A DNA stretch of 64,000 bases from Lepidodermella squamata (Eukaryota > Gastrotricha). Positions 1 to 10,266 of the stretch are shown here, in pieces (positions within the stretch are counted from its first letter, which is position 1; the number at the start of each line of letters is the position of its first letter). The DNA lies in contig JBLDXI010000042.1 in the NCBI GenBank assembly GCA_047495785.1, forward strand, positions 2,232,001-2,296,000. The letters run 5' to 3'. The notes beneath the pieces were generated by a model. That model saw only the letters and a list, made by a program, of their open reading frames with translations. It did no database searches and was not told the DNA's origin. The position numbers and the translations under genes are program-made.

Positions 1-2
1 TC

Positions 3-1188
3 GGGGGCGATGCTGACACGATAGATGGCTGTGGCTTAGTCTCAGCCGCTGGTTGGGGGAATGCGGCCAATTCTACGCTGAAAAAGATCGATCTAAGAAT
101 TTATTCAAGATCTGACTGCATGGGGAATGGCGCTTACTCGAATTTGACGAGGATCCACGTTTGCGCTGGTCCGATTTCTAGTGGCAGTAGCAACCCAGAT
201 ACTTGCGGTGGAGACAGTGGCGCGCCTTTGATGTGCGAAAAAAATGGCCGGGTCCACGTGATTGGGGTAGTCTCTTTCGGCCAAATGCCGTGCGGAAGTG
301 GATGGCCGGGGGTTTATGCCCGAGTTTGCGAAGCTCTCCCATGGATTCGGGAAATTATGGGAAATTGGACCCAGGCTGATACCCGAACCCGGCTTCCACC
401 TATTGTGAGCTTATTTTCCTTATTTATTATTTTTTTCTAATATTTCCTTGTTAGTGCACCGTGCCAGATTTCAGCAACGGTTCTGCCTCGGATTCTGACC
501 TAGGAACCCCATTAGCTCCTATGAGTCGTGTAAATGTTGGCAAACGGGTTACATTTCGATGCAGGCCGAATTTCGGATTCTCAGAATCTCTAAACGACAC
601 CGCCACAACGAGCATGTGCATTTCGCCTGAAGAATGGGATCCACTTCTCAACTTCAAATGCATTCGAAACTGTGAGTATAATATAATATCTCCCCCGGTC
701 AAGTCTTTAGCCTTGAGATTTTGAATAGCTTGTGGACCTGTTCCTAATATTACTAACGGAAGGTTCGATAGCTCGAATGTTGATTTCACGGTTGGTGCGA
801 CGAGGCAACTTCAATGCAATCCGGGTTATGCTATGCCAAATGGTGGAGTTTTGAAATGTTTGGCTAACTTCACCTGGTCGCCATTGAATATATTTTGCGA
901 AAAAATAGGTAAGTAGAAATAATTGGTATTTTGTTTAAATTATTTTTCCTGCTTTTCTCCTGAAAAGTTTGCTCGAATTCAAAGCTTCCAGTTGTAACTA
1001 ATGGGTTCATTGAACCCGGGCCAATCGAAGTTGGCACAAGCCGGAGAATTACGTGTAAACCAGGCTATCAAATCACCGGAATCCCGACCATCACCTGCTT
1101 ATCATCCGGCAATTGGTCATCATTGACGAGCAATTGTTCAGCTATCATATTGCCTCAGGTTCAAAAAATGAAAATATATAAAAAATAG
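3..1188 (+). CDS. Serine protease (trypsin family) with three sushi domains, 5' part missing
   Basis: Likely a secreted trypsin-type protease. Exons are 3-404, 455-671, 729-908 and 968-1158 (or to the TAG at 1186-1188), with short GT..AG introns whose phases close. The window opens inside the protease domain, so the catalytic His and Asp are off the left edge. The Ser region TCGGDSGAP is present, and the residue six before the Ser is Asp, which in this family predicts cleavage after Arg or Lys. The domain end (GWPGVYARV...WI) is normal. Three sushi/CCP modules follow, roughly one per exon, each with paired Cys and a Trp. Several NxT/NxS sites fit secretion. If exon 4 uses the donor at CAG|GTTC (1158/1159), it joins the ankyrin exon at 1632 in phase 0. 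Otherwise it stops at 1188. The family and the sushi modules are clear; the true 3' end is not. Confidence 0.85.
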
Positions 1189-1193
1189 GATCG

Positions 1194-1530
1194 GTTCGCA
1201 CTTAAATAAGTAAACGTTTTTGTCTATTCGCACTTCCAGTAGCGGATAATTGAAAATTTCTTGCACAAAATATTCTACGCTTGAAACTAGGTATAAGGCT
1301 CATACTTCAACTGGTTGGAAAAAACGATTCCAGTGTATGCATTTTTAGCTGATAAAAGTAAGTGGAACCTTTCAGAAAGGTCGGGAAGCTCAAGATTCTG
1401 TTGTTGCCCGCAGTTTCAAGCGTAGAATATTTTGCGCAAACATTTTTAATTATCCGTTACTGGAACCCCTTCTAACTTCGAATAGTCAAAAAACCCGTAC
1501 TTACTCAAGTACGAATATCCACTCCGTAAA
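1194..1530. mobile_element. MITE-like inverted-repeat element, family 1, copy 1 (intronic)
   Basis: Two imperfect inverted arms of roughly 95-105 bp, about 1194-1288 and 1411-1516, face each other. The best matching part is CAAAATATTCTACGCTTGAA on the left against its reverse complement on the right, with CCAGTAGCGGATAATT against AATTATCCGTTACTGG further out. It has no coding capacity and lies between the last sushi exon and the ankyrin exon. A longer copy is at about 12873-13512. The right limit is uncertain; similarity to the second copy continues to about 1530. Confidence 0.75.
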
Positions 1531-1631
1531 AAATGTTAGTAATAATTTTCAGCTCATCAGTAGCTCAACAATTTTTCCCAAGCTCAAGTTCTGTGAAGTA
1601 GTTTTATGATAACTTGGCAATTTTTTTACAG

Positions 1632-2429
1632 GGTGACGCTGAAACTGTTGGGCGCCAACTGGGTGATTCCGCTGCTAAGGGTGACTTCAAGTTTGTCAGC
1701 CAACTTCTGACTCAAAATCCCGATTTGGATGTTAACTGGGCTGACCCTCGCAATTTAACCCGTTGCCTGGTCAATGTTAGCCACGCCACGGCTTTGATTC
1801 GAGCCCTGCAATGCAACATCACTAGCGCGAGTAGGATTCGAGTTCTGAAGCTACTCCTAGATCGAGGAGCTTCACTTAATGTCACCGATGCTACTAACGG
1901 TTATTCCCCACTGATGTTGGCCGCGTTTTGGAACGATACCGATGCCGTAACACTGCTGTTGGATAAAGGGGCTGATGCAGCTTTCCAGCAGGAATTCGGA
2001 AATAAGCAAACACCGTTGATGATCGCAGTTATTAGGCAAAATGCTGACGTTGTCAAGTTATTGGTTGACAATGGAGCTGATCAAACTTTTGCTAGGCGAG
2101 ATATTAACGGAAGTACAGCTCTAAACTACGCCGTAATCAGCGGGTCGGATGATATTTGTGAATTAGTTCTAGGCGATACAGCGGCTGAATACGTTAACAT
2201 TCCTGATAATCAAGGCCAAACTCCGATAATGAATGCTATTCAAGTTGCGAAAAGTTACCAAATCGTTGATTTGTTGTTCACCTATGGCGCAGATAAGGTG
2301 ACTAAGCTGTTTGCGAATAGTTACCTGATTTCGGGCGGAGATCCGATAATCGCCGATATTCTGGCTAAAAATTCCGAGTCGGTTGACAAGGACGCTACGT
2401 CAAGATACGATAACTCAGTCTTGCAATAG
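1632..2429 (+). CDS. Ankyrin-repeat exon, possibly the C-terminal part of the protease gene
   Basis: An open exon of 265 codons starts right after a strong acceptor (TTTTTTTACAG|GGTGAC) and ends at a TAG. It has no initiating Met near its start, so it must be joined to something upstream. Ankyrin-type repeats are visible, for example RVLKLLLDRGASLNVTDA, GYSPLMLAAFWNDTDAVTLL and VVKLLVDNGADQTFARRD, giving about five repeats. The acceptor is phase 0 and the last sushi exon has a phase-0 donor at 1158, so splicing 1159-1631 out would give a protease-sushi-ankyrin protein. The repeats carry several N-glycosylation sequons (NLT, NVS, NIT, NVT, NDT, NGS). That is unusual for cytosolic ankyrins and fits an extracellular location. 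A candidate polyadenylation signal AATAAA is at 2461-2466. The alternative is the last exon of a separate gene whose first exons I cannot see. Confidence 0.75.
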   Translation, partial: GDAETVGRQLGDSAAKGDFKFVSQLLTQNPDLDVNWADPRNLTRCLVNVSHATALIRALQCNITSASRIRVLKLLLDRGASLNVTDATNGYSPLMLAAFWNDTDAVTLLLDKGADAAFQQEFGNKQTPLMIAVIRQNADVVKLLVDNGADQTFARRDINGSTALNYAVISGSDDICELVLGDTAAEYVNIPDNQGQTPIMNAIQVAKSYQIVDLLFTYGADKVTKLFANSYLISGGDPIIADILAKNSESVDKDATSRYDNSVLQ

Positions 2430-2540
2430 GCAGTTTTTACTTAATGAAAAAAATCTAAAAAATAAATCATCTCATCCCCCTTAAACTAAATTTCGCTATC
2501 GAAATATTTTTCATAGAAGAAGAATAAATAATTATGAGTA

Positions 2541-2900
2541 TTAATCACTAATATTTATGTCATCAACATATTCAACCTTCTGAAATTTTTTCATCTTTTT
2601 GTCGTTTTTCGATTTTTTATCGCTGCTTTTCTGCTTCATGCGGCGCAGTTTTGCTCGCGTTTTTTCATCGCCGAATTCGCCCAGGCTTTGCTCGACGATT
2701 CTGTAGACGCCGGGGTTTTTCATCTGCCGAATGATTGAGCCCATGCTCCACACATTGGCTTGCTGGCTCTTCTCCTGGCTGTTCGCAATGTCGTCGGCTA
2801 TGTCATTGAGCGAACCAAACGCAAGAATGCCGTCTAAAATTGCATAAAAAATCGCCGTGTGGATCAGGTAATAAATCGTTGCGGTTTGAAGAGGTTTCAT
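2541..2900 (-). CDS. Small secreted protein, family A member 1
   Basis: Intronless gene of 119 codons from an ATG at 2900. The N-terminus is a hydrophobic signal peptide (YYLIHTAIFYAILDGILA) followed by FGSLNDIADDIA, the block that opens the mature part of all four family A proteins. A helical middle contains VYRIVEQSLGEFG. A Lys/Arg-rich stretch leads to the C-terminal KKFQKVEYVDDINI. There is no cysteine. A TATA-like ATTTATAGT lies about 40 bp upstream (2937-2946). I recognise no known family. The pattern suggests a secreted basic peptide or a processed precursor. It is the most distant member, sharing mainly the two end motifs. Confidence 0.8.
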   Translation of the reverse strand: MKPLQTATIYYLIHTAIFYAILDGILAFGSLNDIADDIANSQEKSQQANVWSMGSIIRQMKNPGVYRIVEQSLGEFGDEKTRAKLRRMKQKSSDKKSKNDKKMKKFQKVEYVDDINISD

Positions 2901-4488
2901 TTTTTAATTTACAAAAAATCTAGAAAAATGCAGAGAACTATAAATTATTTTTTAGTGGAACACGCTTTGAAATAGAAAATGTTGAATGTACTAATAAATC
3001 GGCAACTAGACTCAGTGGGGGCCCTGAAAAGTCGACAATAAATGTATCTCTCATATTATGTCTCAGACCACCCGGCGTCACCGTTCTAATAGAGTGTTTT
3101 CAAATTGTTGTCGCAAGACAAAAAGTGCACTTATTGCTACTACATCCGCGTCCACTCCTGTTTTTTATTAAAGTGCGCTGATAAAATAATATGCACGAAT
3201 ATGCGTTACATGATGAAAAATTGAAATACGACACCTTAATTAATTTGACATTTGAATTCATAATCGCTGCCCTGGTTCATTGCAGTCGCTTATTATTCAT
3301 GATTTTTTCATTAATCATGCGATATACCTACCTAAAATGAGCAGCTATTTTTAGAACGACTCTCTGTCCCAAAATAAGGGGATTTGATAGGGTGAGATGC
3401 AAAAATCCCTGCGAAATCCTCCAGTCTACTTCCAGGTCAAAGATTTATTACGAGGAAGCTCGGCAGAAACAAAATCACCAACAAAAGCTGTCCTTAGCAA
3501 GGTTGTTTCCGAATGCGTGTGTTTCAACCTCCGCGTGGTGTGTCCGGTTTTGTTTTTAATAAAATTGCTCTGACATGTCGGCATTCTCCTGTTTACAGAA
3601 TGTTCAGTACGTTTGTATTAAGGTTTGCTCATTTCGTCGGATATTTCCAAGAGGCTATCCCTTTCGAACACGGACACTCCCATGGCTTTTTTGAGCAAAC
3701 CGCCATAATTGCATTCGATAAAAAGTCCAGGAGTAACGGGTCATAAATGAACAATATTCGTACAGTTGTGCAGAAAAGCTCATGGAGTGTGCGTTTTCAA
3801 ACGGGATAGCCTGGTAGAAAACTTCCAGAATATCGTTCAGCGGAACGAAATCTGCCTGGAACCAAGTTTTGGATAAGCCAGAGGTCGCTTTGAAGGAAAT
3901 TCATGAAATGTATGGATCCTGTAGTGAAGAATGCGTCTTATACAGAATTTTACGTTTAATTTGAATATGATTTATTTAAAAATTATGCCGATCAATCATA
4001 AAATCTTTGAAAGTATATCAAAGTGGTTTTAGGCCTATTGAAAAGTTCAACATATCGTTCCGCTACAGTCATATTTGGTTCTGCTAAAAGTAAGACCCGA
4101 AAACTTCCACAAGCTTAATACAAAAACCTTCATAAAAATATATTGAATAAGAGATGGAAGGATGTGAAATGTGAAATAAATTTGATATACGAATAAAATT
4201 GCACTACGACCTCGATTCAAAAAAGTTCATAAGAGATTTTGTGACCTTTTCATTACGACTGCCGTTAAATTTGATATCCTCTTAGATTTTCGAAGGAAAA
4301 ATGTGGAGTTCCAGCTCTGATCGGGAATTATCGATTCTTCTTCGATTTTCGAAAAAATAATAAGATGGTTCGAGACTAAGTATTCAACCCACCATATGCT
4401 CAAATTTATAATAACTCTGTTATAATTTTAGTCTATTTTATTTCCATTTTTTATTTGTTACTAAACGCAAGTTTCTAAGCTAATTTTT
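2901..4488. other. Intergenic, no gene supported
   Basis: AT-rich spacer between family A members 1 and 2. A short plus-strand reading frame at 3513-3746 has no signal peptide, repeat or recognisable motif and I do not call it. No inverted-repeat element stood out. Confidence 0.5.
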
Positions 4489-4881
4489 TTAGGCTGCAAT
4501 GTTTATATCGGCGACGTATTCGACGCGTTCGAATTTTCGCAATTTGCGTCTTCGAGGTGCCGCGCTTTCGATAGATTTTCCAAGCCCCAACTGCTGGCGA
4601 AGTTTCCTTAGCGCCAGTTGCCGACCAAGCTTGAGCTTACTGCCGAGGGCCTGCTGTACGAGTTTGTAGATTTTGAGATCAGAAGCTAGATGCAGGTTTC
4701 GGATAGCGTCCCAATTGTAGCGAACTGGGACAACTGGTTCCTCGCTGTCGCTTGGAGTATGATCCTCTTGGTTCTTACTCAAGGCGATGTCATCCGAAAT
4801 ATCGTTGAGAGCTCCGAAAGACAAGACAGAGCTTGCGAAGAAGCAAGTCGAGATAATTAAAGGCAAGTAAATCATCATCAT
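4489..4881 (-). CDS. Small secreted protein, family A member 2
   Basis: Intronless, 130 codons, starting at a run of three ATGs ending at 4881. The signal peptide (LPLIISTCFFASSVLS) is followed by FGALNDISDDIALSKN. The middle has WDAIRNLHLASD and IYKLVQQALG, probably amphipathic helices. Then comes a very basic stretch (RRRKLRK) and the C-terminal block FERVEYVADINIAA. The mature protein has no cysteine. It is nearly a copy of the next gene (5364-5738), including promoter DNA. A TATA-like TTTAAAA is at about 4931-4940. The conserved dibasic pair just before the C-terminal block could be a prohormone cleavage site; that is inference. Confidence 0.85.
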   Translation of the reverse strand: MMMIYLPLIISTCFFASSVLSFGALNDISDDIALSKNQEDHTPSDSEEPVVPVRYNWDAIRNLHLASDLKIYKLVQQALGSKLKLGRQLALRKLRQQLGLGKSIESAAPRRRKLRKFERVEYVADINIAA

Positions 4882-5363
4882 CTTTAAAACGCGCAGATAA
4901 ATACTGACAAATTGTGGCTTAGTTTCACCGGTTTTAAACTGTCAGAAAATGCGCATCTGCTTAGTGTATATCCGACCCTTGAATTACTAGATTATAGAAT
5001 TTCGAATCATCGAGGCTTCACATAGATGCGCTGAAAGGACACCACGCCAACATGATGAAGAGATGAGTGTGAAATTCGTGCTCTATATTTGTCTGGTACA
5101 GCACTGATAATTTGTCTACATCTAGGATTCGTAACACGAGTTTGGGAAATCGGAGCATAAAACATCGTCTGGAGGATATGACTAGATCGAATGCGGAGAA
5201 TCCAGGCATATAGACGAATTGTATAGAATGACCTTTTCCTGAAACCCGATCACTATTGCCGTGATTCATCTTTACATCGATGAAATTCGCCAAACCCAAT
5301 ATTATTAACGGTCATTTTGTTTTATTTGTTACTAAAAAAACGAAAGTTTCCAGGCTTAATTGT

Positions 5364-5738
5364 TTAGGCTGCAATGTTTATATCGGCGACGTGTTCGACG
5401 CGTTCGAACTTTCGCAATTTTGGTTGACGAGTTGTTGTGCTTTTGTTAGGTTTTCCAAGCTGGCGAAGTTTCCTTCGAGCTATCAGTCGACTACGCTTGA
5501 GCTTGTTGCCGAGGGCATGCTTCACAAGTTTGTAGACTTTGGGATCAGATGCTAGATTCAGGTTTCGGATAGCGTCCCATTTGTATCGAACTGGGATAGC
5601 AACTGGCTCCTCTGAAGTAAGTTCTTCTTGGTCCTTACCCAAGGCGAGGTCTTCTAAAATATCGCTGAGAGATCCGAATGACAAGACCGAGCTTGCGAAG
5701 AAGCAAGTCGAGAATAGAATCGGCAAGTAAAGGTTCAT
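5364..5738 (-). CDS. Small secreted protein, family A member 3
   Basis: Intronless, 124 codons. The signal peptide (LPILFSTCFFASSVLS) is almost identical to that of member 2. The mature start is FGSLSDILEDLALGKD, the middle is WDAIRNLNLASDPKVYKLVK, and the basic stretch KLRK is followed by FERVEHVADINIAA. It has no cysteine in the mature part. A TATA box (ATTTATAA on the minus strand, 5777-5786) lies about 40 bp upstream of the ATG. The flanking element GGTTATAAATGGTCAG is shared with the promoter of member 2 as GGTTTTAAACTGTCAG, so the promoter was duplicated with the gene. Confidence 0.85.
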   Translation of the reverse strand: MNLYLPILFSTCFFASSVLSFGSLSDILEDLALGKDQEELTSEEPVAIPVRYKWDAIRNLNLASDPKVYKLVKHALGNKLKRSRLIARRKLRQLGKPNKSTTTRQPKLRKFERVEHVADINIAA

Positions 5739-6313
5739 CTTTAAAAGGCAAATAGTACAGCCTCAAGTTTCACTCGGTTATAAATGGTCAGAAAATGATT
5801 GGATCATGATGATCTGCTCAGCCTATTTATTACCGACGCTTGGGTTGCTAAATGTTAATTCAATTAATTCAATTATAAAATTTCAAGTCACCGAAGCTAT
5901 TACCCTAATAATTCGGCTGAAAGGACACAAAGTCAACATGCAGAGATGAGTATATATGAAATCCGTGATCTATATTTGCCTGGTACAGCACTAATCAGTA
6001 GTCTCCATCTACGTTTCGTAAAACGAGAGACGCATAGTCTGGAGGAGATGTCTATTAGATCAAATCCGGAGAACCCAGACATATAGCCGACCTGCAAGTG
6101 CCATCAGAGTTGTGTAAACCGACAGGTAGAAAAGATCACCGGTATGGGTCTGGTCTCATTCAGGTCTCGTTGGAGCAAAAGTGACCGGGTTAACAGGAAA
6201 AGGACATCAAATCATATAATGCGATGATGTGTCAGTGTAATTTAAATTGCGATTCTTTGCTTTAACGATCGTCTAAATTATTCGCATTAAAATACCTAGT
6301 ACTTGATTTGTTG

Positions 6314-6682
6314 TCATTTACACGTCCTTTGAAAATCAGGTGAAAACATGTCGGTTTGAGTTGGGTCTATCAAGAAATTCCAATGCTGGAAAAAAACTAG
6401 ATGTTTCCATGTCTGAGTGCCAAATCGTTTTAGTGTCTTTGAAAAAGGCGGACTCAAGCTTGTTTTCGCCAGTTTTAAGGTGGTTGTTGGGAAGGGAAAC
6501 TTCTTTTTTCCTTGAGCAAAATTCCTAATTTCACCCAGTTGATCGCCGATAATTGGTAAAAATCGAAACTGGTCCCTGTCGTAAATCCTTAGAATTGGAA
6601 ATGAATCATAGGTAGCAATAGAATAAGCTGGCAAACAAAGTAGGTCACATGTAATTATGAGCAATTTTAAACTTGGCGCCAT
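6314..6682 (-). CDS. Possible small secreted protein, unrelated to family A
   Basis: A 122-codon frame from an ATG at 6682 begins with a plausible signal peptide (LKLLIITCDLLCLPAYSIA). It is on the same strand as, and between, two family A genes. The remainder (YDSFPILRIYDRDQF..., later TWKHLVFFQHWNFLIDP) lacks both family A end motifs, and I recognise no domain. Only the signal-like start and the location support it. It could be a chance frame or a decayed neighbour. Confidence 0.35.
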   Translation of the reverse strand: MAPSLKLLIITCDLLCLPAYSIATYDSFPILRIYDRDQFRFLPIIGDQLGEIRNFAQGKKKFPFPTTTLKLAKTSLSPPFSKTLKRFGTQTWKHLVFFQHWNFLIDPTQTDMFSPDFQRTCK

Positions 6683-7305
6683 TTTCTGTCAGATAAAGCT
6701 GACGTTATCGACTGCTTCGAACGGCTTCGAAAATAACACTCATTTCAAGTGAATGACCTGCTTATTTCATTTCTTCAAAGATCCTTATGAAGTGCAATCA
6801 TAAAAGATGATCCAAGTTCCAAGTCGTTCTTGCAAAGATTTATCATGATCTTCAATCCTAGAGGAGACCTTAGCAGAACTCTACATCATATTAACCAGGG
6901 CATTAAATCCCTATTGGGGAAGTGGAGTTTATGAGACGAGTTTCGCTGGATATCCCTAAACCACGCTATGACTTGGGCCCACTTGCAACGAATTTGACCC
7001 AATTTTTAGAAAAACTCCAGCTCAGTCCGCCGATTTGCGACAGGGGCCTATATAAGATCGCCGCCTATAAAAAAGCCTAAAAGAATTCACATGGCTCGAA
7101 GCTGAAAGTGGCCGAAACCGAAAAATATACCACAGTGCGAACTTTTCGACGACTTGAACAAGTCCGAAGTTCAAATTAAATTAAACAATTCAGAAAAGTC
7201 ACGAATTATCCATAAAAATTAAGCCTGCGTAAAATTTTATTAATCCTTTTGAAAAATGTCCGATCCAGCGTAATATTTTCCAATCAATGGGATAAGGTTA
7301 AAGAT

Positions 7306-7686
7306 TCAGTGGGGCAAATTTATTTCTTCCACCATTTGAACGTATTCGAACTTTCGCAACTTTCGCCGCCGGTTACCATGCGGTGAAGTGGCGTTGAGTC
7401 GCTGGCGCAGTTCTTTCAAAGCTTTCTGCCGCCGCTGCTTTATCAACGTCTGCTGGTCGGCTAGCGAGTTCTGAACCATTTTGTAAACTCGCCGGTCTGA
7501 TGCGAGCAGATTCTTGAGCGATTCCCAATTCTCACGATACGGCACCGCCCCGTCGATGTCGTCCGTCGCGTCCGCAGAATTTCGGCTAGCTGCAATGTCG
7601 TCTGAAATGTCGTTCAAAGAACCGAAAGCCGAAACTGCGTAAACGAAAGCAAACGTAGTAAGGAAAAGTTGGAAAATCAAATGCAT
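7306..7686 (-). CDS. Small secreted protein, family A member 4
   Basis: Intronless, 126 codons from an ATG at 7686. The signal peptide (IFQLFLTTFAFVYAVSA) is followed by FGSLNDISDDIAASRN. The middle has NWESLKNLLASDRRVYKMVQ and a basic helix (QRRQKALKELRQRL). The end is RRRKLRKFEYVQMVEEINL, so the dibasic pair plus F..V..V..IN pattern is kept while the rest has diverged. No cysteine. A TATA-like element (CATATACG on the minus strand) is about 30 bp upstream. It is the outermost gene of the minus-strand array and faces the plus-strand family B array. Confidence 0.85.
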   Translation of the reverse strand: MHLIFQLFLTTFAFVYAVSAFGSLNDISDDIAASRNSADATDDIDGAVPYRENWESLKNLLASDRRVYKMVQNSLADQQTLIKQRRQKALKELRQRLNATSPHGNRRRKLRKFEYVQMVEEINLPH

Positions 7687-10266
7687 TTTTAACGAGACTG
7701 AGGTGATCTAACGTATATGACAGTCAAGTTCGTTACTCCTCAGACATAAACAGCTTAGATAATTAGATGTTAATGGTTCCTCGGCTAAAAATAATGCAGT
7801 GGAACATTATAATTAACTGTTCTCTTCCGTTTTTTCCGGGTTTTTTTCGCCGAACTTAGTAGAGCACATGACATGAATGACGAACATGGAGAGGATGCGT
7901 GGGTTTAGGTATTTAGGCAGCAGACAGGTTATCGATAAAATGGATCACGATCGCGTCGAGTTGTTAATCGCTATCGTCGTCGCTTTTTCAGGGATTTGTC
8001 GGAAGTGGCCGATCGGTAAACATCAGCTTTGATGAATGACTGAAAATGTCCAATTTTATCATTCTCACCTTGAATATCGGCAATTTTTCGGCTTTTTTTA
8101 GAACGAAAACTTTGAAGTTCCGACATTCTTATAAAATAATTCAGCCGTAAAGTGGAACAAAATTTGATGAAAATGGGTCCTGACGATTTGCCAGTCAGAC
8201 AAAGATATCTCGCAGGTTTAAACGAGTGTCACTCGAAAACGAAAATAATCACTTCTGTCTTGGGTTTCACTCAACTTCCGAACTTGTCATCCAGGCGTTT
8301 TTGCTCTTCACTTCATTTTAATTCAATTTCACGTCCTGCACTTCAATGATTACATGATTTTGATCTTCTTGAACATCTGTGCTTGCAAAAATCGGCTGTG
8401 ACCCATTTTGAGATTTGAGAAAATGTTCCTATATTAAAATGTCTTTCTACAGTGCAAGCATGAACGTGTTGCTGAGAAAATGGGCTTCAACGTTTACGGG
8501 TGAAAATTTAATTTCGAAAAATACGCGCTTAAAATTTCGCTTTTTATTGCATCAATTACCTAATAATTCGTCGCGCACTATTTTCTTATGCGCAATCAAA
8601 ATTTTTGAGGTAATCTGAGGTGAGAAATCTTGCTAGATATTCAAAAATTGGGATAGAATCAAGCTAGGCCTTTTCAGCGACACTTCGGGGTCTCCCGTCT
8701 ATGCGGGAGCTTCCTAGAGGTCTGAATTTTGAAAATTCCAATTCCTCAAGAAAAACTGGGAAGAACATCAAGGAATCCAATTATCGTCCCTCTTCGAGTC
8801 AACACACTTTCTGTTATTTGCTGTAAAATACAGAAAGTACGCCAAGCCTCACTTTTCACTTGTTAATAACGGTCATATTGAACTTTCGAGCATAAATTTC
8901 TGCTGAAAAAACTGGCAGTGCGGTTGATCGTGGAAATCAGCTGAGCGGTGAAAGATCCTAGAGGTTTAACCACGCATGAGTGGCCTCGATATATAAAGCC
9001 ACCTACAGTCAAAAAACCTGTGAGCGCAGTATTATACAGTATTACGTGCGATACGCTTTTACTAAAGGACATTTTTCCAATTTTGGTGTTATTACTGCGA
9101 AATTCAATAAACGACAGTTTTTTCTGAGTGACGAAAATACGCTCAAATTCGTATAATGATTATCTCATTTCGGAGGATGATTGATAGAAATAGCGACAAA
9201 ATCCAAATTAATTTTTACGGAATCGATCATCGTTGAAGATCTTCAAGGCTTGGAAAGTCAATCGATTTCAGGAAATCCTGCGTATTCTATAGGAAGTAAC
9301 AAGTTTACCTCGCCGATGAAATATGAAAACAACTTGTTTTGCCATTAGCAGATTGTCCCATATCAATTTGAAAAATAGATTTACCTACTTGTTTTTTGAC
9401 ACGCCTTCTTTGATGCTTTTTCGAGGGGGTTGGAGTAAACATCTTTATAATCATATATGTATCTTCATTTTAATCTGAGACTCAAAAATATTATTCCCAC
9501 ATGCCCATAGGTAAATTTTGTCAAGGAGAAACTGCGGACTTTTTATTTCAATTTTTTATGTTATTTTCACAGGGGTATGACCCTTTCCCGTCACCAAAAA
9601 GTGGCTCAAGATTGTGAGCGTGTGGGAATAGGATTACTCTATAGCTTTCCATGGATAAATATAAATACCCCCGATCTGGAACCTCGATTCATTCGGTCAT
9701 TCGTTCAGGGGAAGTGTGTCTGTATTCCGTGCCATCCAAGATTGCTCAATTCTCTATGGCTAGCCATAGAGAATCCCCATATTTCCCCCACACTGAGTTA
9801 TGAGATGCATAATTTTTTATTTTTTATTCAACAAGCCATGTTACTGCTTTACTTACTAACGGGTCATTTGTATAAATTATCACGTTTTTTTGTAGCTAAC
9901 TTGGATGACGCGGTGTTGTAAACGTTTCTGATTAGCAGGACAGCGAACTCCCTCGCAAACTCAAGGCGGTCGAACTTCAATTATATTCTGCTGGCACGAC
10001 GCACGTGGCTAATAACCTCTTGGCTAATTTTTTCTCTTCGCACCTCTTCCGCACGATTTGACGATGGTTCGATCACGCATGTTTTTTTTTTCTTAAAATT
10101 TAGCAACTCACCCTGAGAGCTATAAGCGGAATATCCGCCTTCCTTCCTTCCGCCACATTGTGTTCGTGACCTCGGAAATTAATTGCCGCTTTTTACAGGA
10201 ACCATACTATTTTATCATCCTTTAATTCGACACTAGGTTTTTTAAAGCAATTTATACCCACAAAAA
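7687..10266. other. Intergenic between the two secreted-protein arrays
   Basis: Divergent upstream DNA for the minus-strand array (left) and the plus-strand array (right). Open frames here (for example 8863-9072 minus and 9577-9921 plus) lack convincing features. A TATA-like AAATATAAATACCC at about 9656-9669 could mark a promoter without a visible product. A perfect palindrome is at 9749-9774, and an acceptor-like TTTTTACAG at about 10190-10199 may belong to a 5' untranslated exon of the next gene. Confidence 0.45.
9749..9774. repeat. Perfect 26-bp palindrome
   Basis: The half-site ATTCTCTATGGCT is followed at once by its exact reverse complement. It lies in non-coding DNA, about 85 bp downstream of a TATA-like sequence. 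It could be a protein-binding site or a hairpin; there is no further evidence. Confidence 0.7.

Larger units (their letters stand above)
4489..6090. repeat. Tandem segmental duplication covering family A members 2 and 3
   Basis: The unit at about 4489-5270 (gene plus upstream DNA) is repeated at about 5364-6090 in the same orientation. Besides the coding regions, shared non-coding blocks include CGCTGAAAGGACACCACGCC versus CGGCTGAAAGGACACAAAGTC, TCTGGTACAGCACTGATAA versus CCTGGTACAGCACTAATCA, and GTCTGGAGGATATG versus GTCTGGAGGAGATG. The copies have small gaps and substitutions, so the event is not very recent. Confidence 0.8.

Noticed and set aside
451-789. 112-codon minus-strand frame opposite the sushi exons
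   Set aside because: It is the antisense shadow of clear sushi-coding exons, with no domain or signal.
3513-3746. 77-codon plus-strand frame
   Set aside because: No signal peptide, repeat or promoter; expected by chance.
9577-9921. 114-codon plus-strand frame downstream of a TATA-like site
   Set aside because: The frame spans the palindrome, has no signal peptide at its start and matches no family; considered weak.
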